From: Bacillota bacterium
GTDB taxonomy: Bacteria > Bacillota > Clostridia > Lachnospirales > Lachnospiraceae
DNA length: 64,000 bases
Assembly (NCBI GenBank): GCA_023442465.1
Contig: JAEZZQ010000016.1
Location: 1-64,000 of the forward strand
Direction of reading: 5' to 3'
In this document: piece after piece, positions 59,603-64,000 of the stretch
Numbering within the stretch: the stretch's first letter is position 1
How the letters are laid out: every line of letters begins with the position of its first letter
Notes under the pieces: model-generated
Told to the model about the DNA's origin: nothing
Databases searched by the model: none
The model's input: only the letters and a program-made list of their open reading frames with translations
Position numbers and translations under genes: made by a program

Positions 59603-62176
59603 TTAATTAAAAAATCCGTATGTAGTAAAACGCTGTACGTTAAACTGTATACAAGACACCCCGTCTACCGTTACCAAATGGAAGTCTATCTTTTCTAACT
59701 GTCCGTCCTCATCCAGACATGCAATCTGAAGGGCATCCTGCGCCACGCCCATGGGCTTGGGTATGGTTACCGTCATTTGCTGTTTTCCCACCTTACTGAT
59801 GGGAATCATCGTCCTTGCATCGTACAAAGTTAAATCGTAGACTTGCAGGCTCACGATTTTGCCACCCGGAACCGCCTTTTTATATGCCGCGCTTATGGTG
59901 CTTCCGGCACCGGCATTATCGCTGATTTTTAAAACATAGTTTTCATTGATTCCCGACAACTGTGCTGTTGCAGCCGGTGTTCCGGATAAAGTGGCACTAT
60001 CTACCTCTACAGATACCATTCCTTGTCCCAAAGTCTGTGCCTTGCTGCCGGAGACGTACTCTACGGCTTCTCTCGGATTGGATATCTTATAACTCTTGCC
60101 ATATACTGTTACGTGACTGGGAATCGTATTATCATTTACATCCTCTTCGCGCATCACGATAAATTTAAGTCTTAACCGTCCCTGCTTTCCATCTTCCGCT
60201 GCCTGTTCTACACTGCAAACGAGGCCCCTGAATCCGCCTGTATCATAATCCAAAGCGGTGCCCCTCACGCTCTCAGGTGTTACGCTGTCGTTTACGATCG
60301 CAACATTTATCCCCTTTAACACAGAGCCTCTATCCTCTTCGTTTATCAATCTGGTGGCGGTCTTCTCATAAGATACACCTGGTATACTCTTGCCCAAGAA
60401 AACAGCAACTTTGCTTCCGTCCTCTTTTGTCGTGCCAGTTATGTCATAAGCCTTTAAACCTATTTTCTCCACAGAGGAAGGAATCTTTATGGTACTGATG
60501 GGACATCCTGAAAATGCCCTGTCCTTTATTACTTTTAAGTTATCGCCACCCGATATGCTGGTCAGCTTATTGCATCCGGCAAAAGCGTCCTCTCCCACAA
60601 CAGTACAAGTACCGGGCAGGGTAACCACAGTTATCTCAGTATGTCCTTTAAATACTTCCGCTCCAATCTGCTTTACGCCCTCCGGCACCTCCACTTTATC
60701 ACCAACGCCTCCATAAGCGATCAAAATGCCGTCTCCAACTACTGTGAACGGATTTCTTCTGTTGACCAGACAATTCTCCATCCACTTCGTCTTGTCGAAG
60801 GCGGAAGGTTCTATCGTCGTTACCGTATCCGGAATAGATACCGAAGCCAGGTTATCCGCATGGTAAAATGCTCCGTATCCGATGGTCGTCACACCGTCCG
60901 GTATCGTAACAAAGGTAAGTCCTGTTCTGGCAAAAGCGAAATCTCCTATTTCCTCTACCGTCTCGGGTATCTCATATTCGGTCAATGCCGTATTTCCATA
61001 ATATGCCTGAGCTGCAATTTTCTTGTCATTTACAATTGTATACTTGGAATAGGCACCGGCAGTCTGCCCACCTCCCATTACCTCCGAGGATATGGCACTG
61101 CCCTGTTTATCTTCCGTCTGCACATTCCCGGACAACACCTTGGAACGACTGTTATCTATGAACACTACTGCGTTACCGCCCACAATCCTGCTTTGTCCCA
61201 GTGTAGTACCGGTATCCGCATTATCCGTTCCGTCCTGCCCGCCTTCACTCCCGCTCTCTCCTGAGGCCTTTGGCACCTCCTGATATTCGCTTTGAGCCAC
61301 TTGGGATTTATCACGCTTCGATTCATATTCCGCCGCGTAAGAACCCTCCGGCGCAATAATGACAAGCTTCGGACAGCCTTCGAAGGCCGTCTCATGTATA
61401 GAAGAAACAGATAGCGGTATTTCGATGCTTCCCAAGTTAATACAATCTGAAAAAGCCCCAATGCCTATCGTAGTCACAGAATACGGAAACAGAACCTTCT
61501 CCAGCTTCTGGCAATTTGCAAAAGCATAATCCGGTATCTTCTTAACATTGCTTCCTATTTCTACTTTTTCAAGGTTCATACATCCCCAAAAGGCATTACT
61601 CTTAATTTCCTTCACCGTGGAAGGCATCTTATAAGTTCCCTGCGTATATCCCGGGATCATCGCGTACACGATGGTCTTATCTTTACTGTAAATCACGCCG
61701 GAATCGTAGACGAACTCCGTATTATTCTTACTCAGCTTAATCTCACTGAGAGCCGTACAATCCACAAATACTCCATTGCCAAGGGAATCTAATTTCTTTC
61801 CTATTGTTACTGTTTTCAGGCTGCTGCATCCACCGAACGCCCCGTTACCGATTGCCGTAACCGTATCGGGTATCGCAACATTTTCTAACGAACTGCATCC
61901 GCTGAACGCATTATAATCAATGCTTTCCACATATCCCGGAATCTCAACCTTTTTGAGTTCCGTATGTCCTGAAAAAGCTTCTTTTCCAATGTGTTTCACC
62001 GATACCGGAATGGACGCGGAAGTAGCCGTACCAGTATACTTTACCAGCGTATCTCCCTTCATCTGGAAATCGGAAGCAGATGATGATTCCGCTTCCACCT
62101 GAGACATTGGAAGCCGGAGTGCTGCTATCGCAACGAGGAGCAGCACTCCTAAAAGAATCTTACTTTTTTTATTCAT
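59603..62176 (-). CDS. Secreted BspA-type leucine-rich-repeat protein
   Basis: An 857-aa protein with a signal peptide (residues about 1-29, ending near VEAES). Two blocks of LRR_5/BspA repeats (about 40-285 and 405-600) show units such as IGKEAFSGHTELKKVEIPG and IGNGAFGGCSSLKTVTIG. A linker of low complexity separates them. The C-terminal 150 residues match the homologous region of the next protein (LYDA, then VSCIQFNVQRFTTY), but no sortase motif or membrane anchor follows, so it may be released or held by other means. GGGGGG three bases before the ATG. BspA-like proteins mediate adhesion in other gut bacteria. Confidence 0.85.
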   Translation of the reverse strand: MNKKSKILLGVLLLVAIAALRLPMSQVEAESSSASDFQMKGDTLVKYTGTATSASIPVSVKHIGKEAFSGHTELKKVEIPGYVESIDYNAFSGCSSLENVAIPDTVTAIGNGAFGGCSSLKTVTIGKKLDSLGNGVFVDCTALSEIKLSKNNTEFVYDSGVIYSKDKTIVYAMIPGYTQGTYKMPSTVKEIKSNAFWGCMNLEKVEIGSNVKKIPDYAFANCQKLEKVLFPYSVTTIGIGAFSDCINLGSIEIPLSVSSIHETAFEGCPKLVIIAPEGSYAAEYESKRDKSQVAQSEYQEVPKASGESGSEGGQDGTDNADTGTTLGQSRIVGGNAVVFIDNSRSKVLSGNVQTEDKQGSAISSEVMGGGQTAGAYSKYTIVNDKKIAAQAYYGNTALTEYEIPETVEEIGDFAFARTGLTFVTIPDGVTTIGYGAFYHADNLASVSIPDTVTTIEPSAFDKTKWMENCLVNRRNPFTVVGDGILIAYGGVGDKVEVPEGVKQIGAEVFKGHTEITVVTLPGTCTVVGEDAFAGCNKLTSISGGDNLKVIKDRAFSGCPISTIKIPSSVEKIGLKAYDITGTTKEDGSKVAVFLGKSIPGVSYEKTATRLINEEDRGSVLKGINVAIVNDSVTPESVRGTALDYDTGGFRGLVCSVEQAAEDGKQGRLRLKFIVMREEDVNDNTIPSHVTVYGKSYKISNPREAVEYVSGSKAQTLGQGMVSVEVDSATLSGTPAATAQLSGINENYVLKISDNAGAGSTISAAYKKAVPGGKIVSLQVYDLTLYDARTMIPISKVGKQQMTVTIPKPMGVAQDALQIACLDEDGQLEKIDFHLVTVDGVSCIQFNVQRFTTYGFFN

Positions 62177-62190
62177 AGGCCCCCCTGCGA

Positions 62191-64000
62191 TTAAGCCGTT
62201 TTTACCTTTGGCTGTACTTTATCCTTCTTCGCAAACAAAATAACAGAAACGCACGCAAGTCCTATTGCAAGGAACCACTTCGGATGAATCGGATCGCCGG
62301 TCTTAGGCGTCGCATCGATCAGCCCTTCCGTAAGGTTCGCTTTATCTACATAAATCGTGTACGGCGAGAAATGCGTTGCCGTAAACTGAATACAAGGTAC
62401 TCCGTCAATCGTTGTGAACTTCGCTCCCAACTCTTCCAGCTGGGAATTTACTACGCTCGCAGCTTTGTTGTTGCCGGCGTACTGAATCAGTTCATCCGGC
62501 AGTGGCAACGTAATATCTACCGTTATTCCGCTCACATCCGTTATCTTAGTCTGTCCTGTCGCATCGTACAAACTGATGTCCATCGGCCAATAAGCGATAT
62601 TGCTAAGATCGCCGTATTTTGCCTCCAAAGCCGCTATAACAGCCGCGGTCGCCTGCGCATCCTCTGTTATCCTAATCACATAATTGTCCGAAGAACCGTT
62701 CACATTTGCCGACACCAAATCCGTATTGGAGATACCGCTCTTTGTCACATCCACGCTTGTCGTAGAATTGCGAAGCGTGTTTCTTGCATTGCCCGATACG
62801 GAGGAGGAGGAACTTCCTGCCTTTAAGTTTGCCGTAATATCTACATTGTTTGAAGGCATCGTAAAGGTAGTTGAAATAGCGCTTGCATTTACAAATCCTA
62901 CTCCGACAGAGGAACTCGTCCACTTATCGAATACTTTTCCATCAGCCGTCGCATATGCATTGATGTTAACGATCGTACCCGGTGTATAGTCGCCGCTTCC
63001 ACTTCCTCCGTGTACTACAACCGTATATTTAGTGGTGTTGCCGGAAACAGAATTGTCGCTACTACTACTTCCACTGCCCCCACTATTGCCATTATTACCG
63101 TTATTGCCGTTATTGCCATTATTTCCATTATTGTTATTTCCATTATCAGTACTGCTGCCCGATGTAAACATCGCAACTACATCCAGATCCTTTGTCACCT
63201 TCTGCCATGACGTTGCCGGGAACCAACCGCTAAAGGTATACCCCGTCTTGGTGGGGTGAGCCGGTTCTATTGCACTTTCTCCCTCTGCTACCTGCTGCGG
63301 CTTGCCAATCATAGTGGTCATTTCCGTATCTGCCCAGAATGTTACTGTGTAGGCGTTCGCATCTTTCTTTTCATAGGTAGCGTAAATATCTACCGGCGCC
63401 GTAATGTTAGTGTAAGATCTGTCCCAACCGGTAAATACCATTCCGTCTACCGCCATCTTATCTGCCGAAGGCGGAACTGCATCCTTACCCGATACTACTT
63501 CCTGCGTATAATCGCTCATCAGCGCTTTTTTATAGTCGAAGAACCTTACCGTATAAGTCGTAGCATCTTTCGCTTTATAGAGAGCTAATATTTCCCTGTC
63601 CTGAGTAACCGGGTTGAATATAGTCTCACTCGGCGACCATCTATCGAATATCAATCCCTTCTCAGTATGGTCGGGCGGAGTAGGCAATTCAACATTCTGC
63701 CCGTGAGTAACCTGAGTATCCTTGATAAGCGCAAGGTTGCTTTCATCCGACGCATCGAAGAACATTACCGACCACTTCGTTAAGAGGTCAACGCTGTCCG
63801 TCTGCATGAGATAACTGTAATCCGTTGCATATAATGCCGCATTACTTGTAGGGTCGCAGACGATTTCAATCTTATGCTTAGCAGCCTGATCACTTTGCGG
63901 CCAAAAATCAGATCCGTACGTGCCGCTTCCATCCGCAAGAGGAGTATAAGCAAAAGCGTTGGCTGCAATCTGCTGTACACCATTGGGTATCTGTACGAAT
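62191..64000 (-). CDS. Cell-wall-anchored surface protein with LRR and InlB-type repeats (5' end outside window)
   Basis: The reading frame stays open from its stop to the window edge, with no start codon needed at the internal ATG at 63807; residues encoded near the edge (VQIPNGVQQIAANAFAYTPL) are LRR_5-like. Then come three InlB B-type repeats (for example TKTGYTFSGWFPATSW), an Asn/Gly linker, a further B-like domain, and a C-terminal domain shared with the neighbour. The tail has the sortase-like motif TPKTGD, a membrane span and a KKDK end. At least 602 residues are visible. It lies 14 bp upstream of the LRR gene. Confidence 0.85.
   Translation of the reverse strand, partial: FVQIPNGVQQIAANAFAYTPLADGSGTYGSDFWPQSDQAAKHKIEIVCDPTSNAALYATDYSYLMQTDSVDLLTKWSVMFFDASDESNLALIKDTQVTHGQNVELPTPPDHTEKGLIFDRWSPSETIFNPVTQDREILALYKAKDATTYTVRFFDYKKALMSDYTQEVVSGKDAVPPSADKMAVDGMVFTGWDRSYTNITAPVDIYATYEKKDANAYTVTFWADTEMTTMIGKPQQVAEGESAIEPAHPTKTGYTFSGWFPATSWQKVTKDLDVVAMFTSGSSTDNGNNNNGNNGNNGNNGNNGNSGGSGSSSSDNSVSGNTTKYTVVVHGGSGSGDYTPGTIVNINAYATADGKVFDKWTSSSVGVGFVNASAISTTFTMPSNNVDITANLKAGSSSSSVSGNARNTLRNSTTSVDVTKSGISNTDLVSANVNGSSDNYVIRITEDAQATAAVIAALEAKYGDLSNIAYWPMDISLYDATGQTKITDVSGITVDITLPLPDELIQYAGNNKAASVVNSQLEELGAKFTTIDGVPCIQFTATHFSPYTIYVDKANLTEGLIDATPKTGDPIHPKWFLAIGLACVSVILFAKKDKVQPKVKTA
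63084..63146. repeat. Short tandem repeat coding an Asn/Gly linker
   Basis: About seven imperfect copies of a 9-nt unit (TTGCCATTA on the plus strand), encoding a NGN-type run in the surface protein. Unit length is a multiple of three, so changes in copy number would keep the frame. Confidence 0.75.

Noticed and set aside
1..64000. CRISPR arrays, tRNA or rRNA genes, transposases
   Set aside because: No regularly spaced direct repeats, no tRNA T-loop with matching acceptor stems, no rRNA stretches and no transposase or integrase motifs were found.

Overview
The window reads as a chromosomal segment of a spore-forming Firmicute, most likely a member of the Lachnospiraceae (Clostridium cluster XIVa). 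Supporting signs are the sporulation genes (yqfC, yqfD, a SpoVB-type flippase, ytaF, a BofC-like protein, an FtsK/SpoIIIE translocase with a TepA-type ClpP neighbour), the clostridial redox and one-carbon genes (Rex, NfnAB, formate-THF ligase, FolD, a probable Re-citrate synthase), strong AGGAGG-type ribosome sites and moderate GC. Genus cannot be fixed from the sequence alone. About 57 protein genes are supported, mostly on the minus strand. I see no rRNA, tRNA, CRISPR array, transposase or prophage.

Layout. 1-4283: vanY-like carboxypeptidase, tgt and yajC, plus a beta-propeller lactonase. 4284-4741: a divergent control region with a very strong folded leader. 4742-9171 (+): an XRE-cupin regulator and potABCD polyamine uptake. 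9238-13876: a MerR/GyrI-type regulator, proA, a small XRE regulator, 5-formyl-THF cyclo-ligase, a UPF0291 protein and proB. 13911-16770: two flavoproteins that head the proB operon. 16920-28791: sporulation and RNA-metabolism genes (ytaF, BofC-like, spoVB-like, ybeY, HD membrane protein, phoH, yqfD, yqfC, pyrimidine phosphorylase, rlmH, zinc-ribbon, MORN and Dabb proteins). 29143-31505: Ctc/L25 with an attenuator-like leader, then divergent sodium-decarboxylase gamma and beta subunits without an alpha subunit. 31647-41593: nfnBA, a zinc-ribbon/TPR membrane protein, folD, fhs, ftsK, tepA. 41812-52503: GT-C-like membrane protein, metY, a CFI-box-like protein, yebC, a CBS-domain membrane protein, mazF without mazE, alr, nnr, a coiled-coil protein and rex. 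52785-58320: an ABC-F ATPase (+), then isocitrate dehydrogenase, a GntR regulator and probable Re-citrate synthase. 58423-64000: an intracellular-type subtilase and two large surface proteins, the second cut by the window edge.

The most unusual content is between the genes. Family B is a roughly 132-bp element with TTACTGTTCAC terminal inverted repeats and three internal hairpins; it has three full and three partial copies. Family A is a palindromic element bounded by GAACAAAAGT/ACTTTTGTTC and followed by CGCGCGC. One unique three-way-junction structure (C) forms the predicted 5' end of the lactonase mRNA. Several copies sit in transcribed leaders, and one provides the tgt stop codon. Well-formed promoters with overlapping palindromes suggest local regulators at the pot, proA and citrate-synthase operons. 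Hairpins before ctc and the ABC-F gene look like attenuators, and one before the subtilase gene hides its ribosome-binding site.
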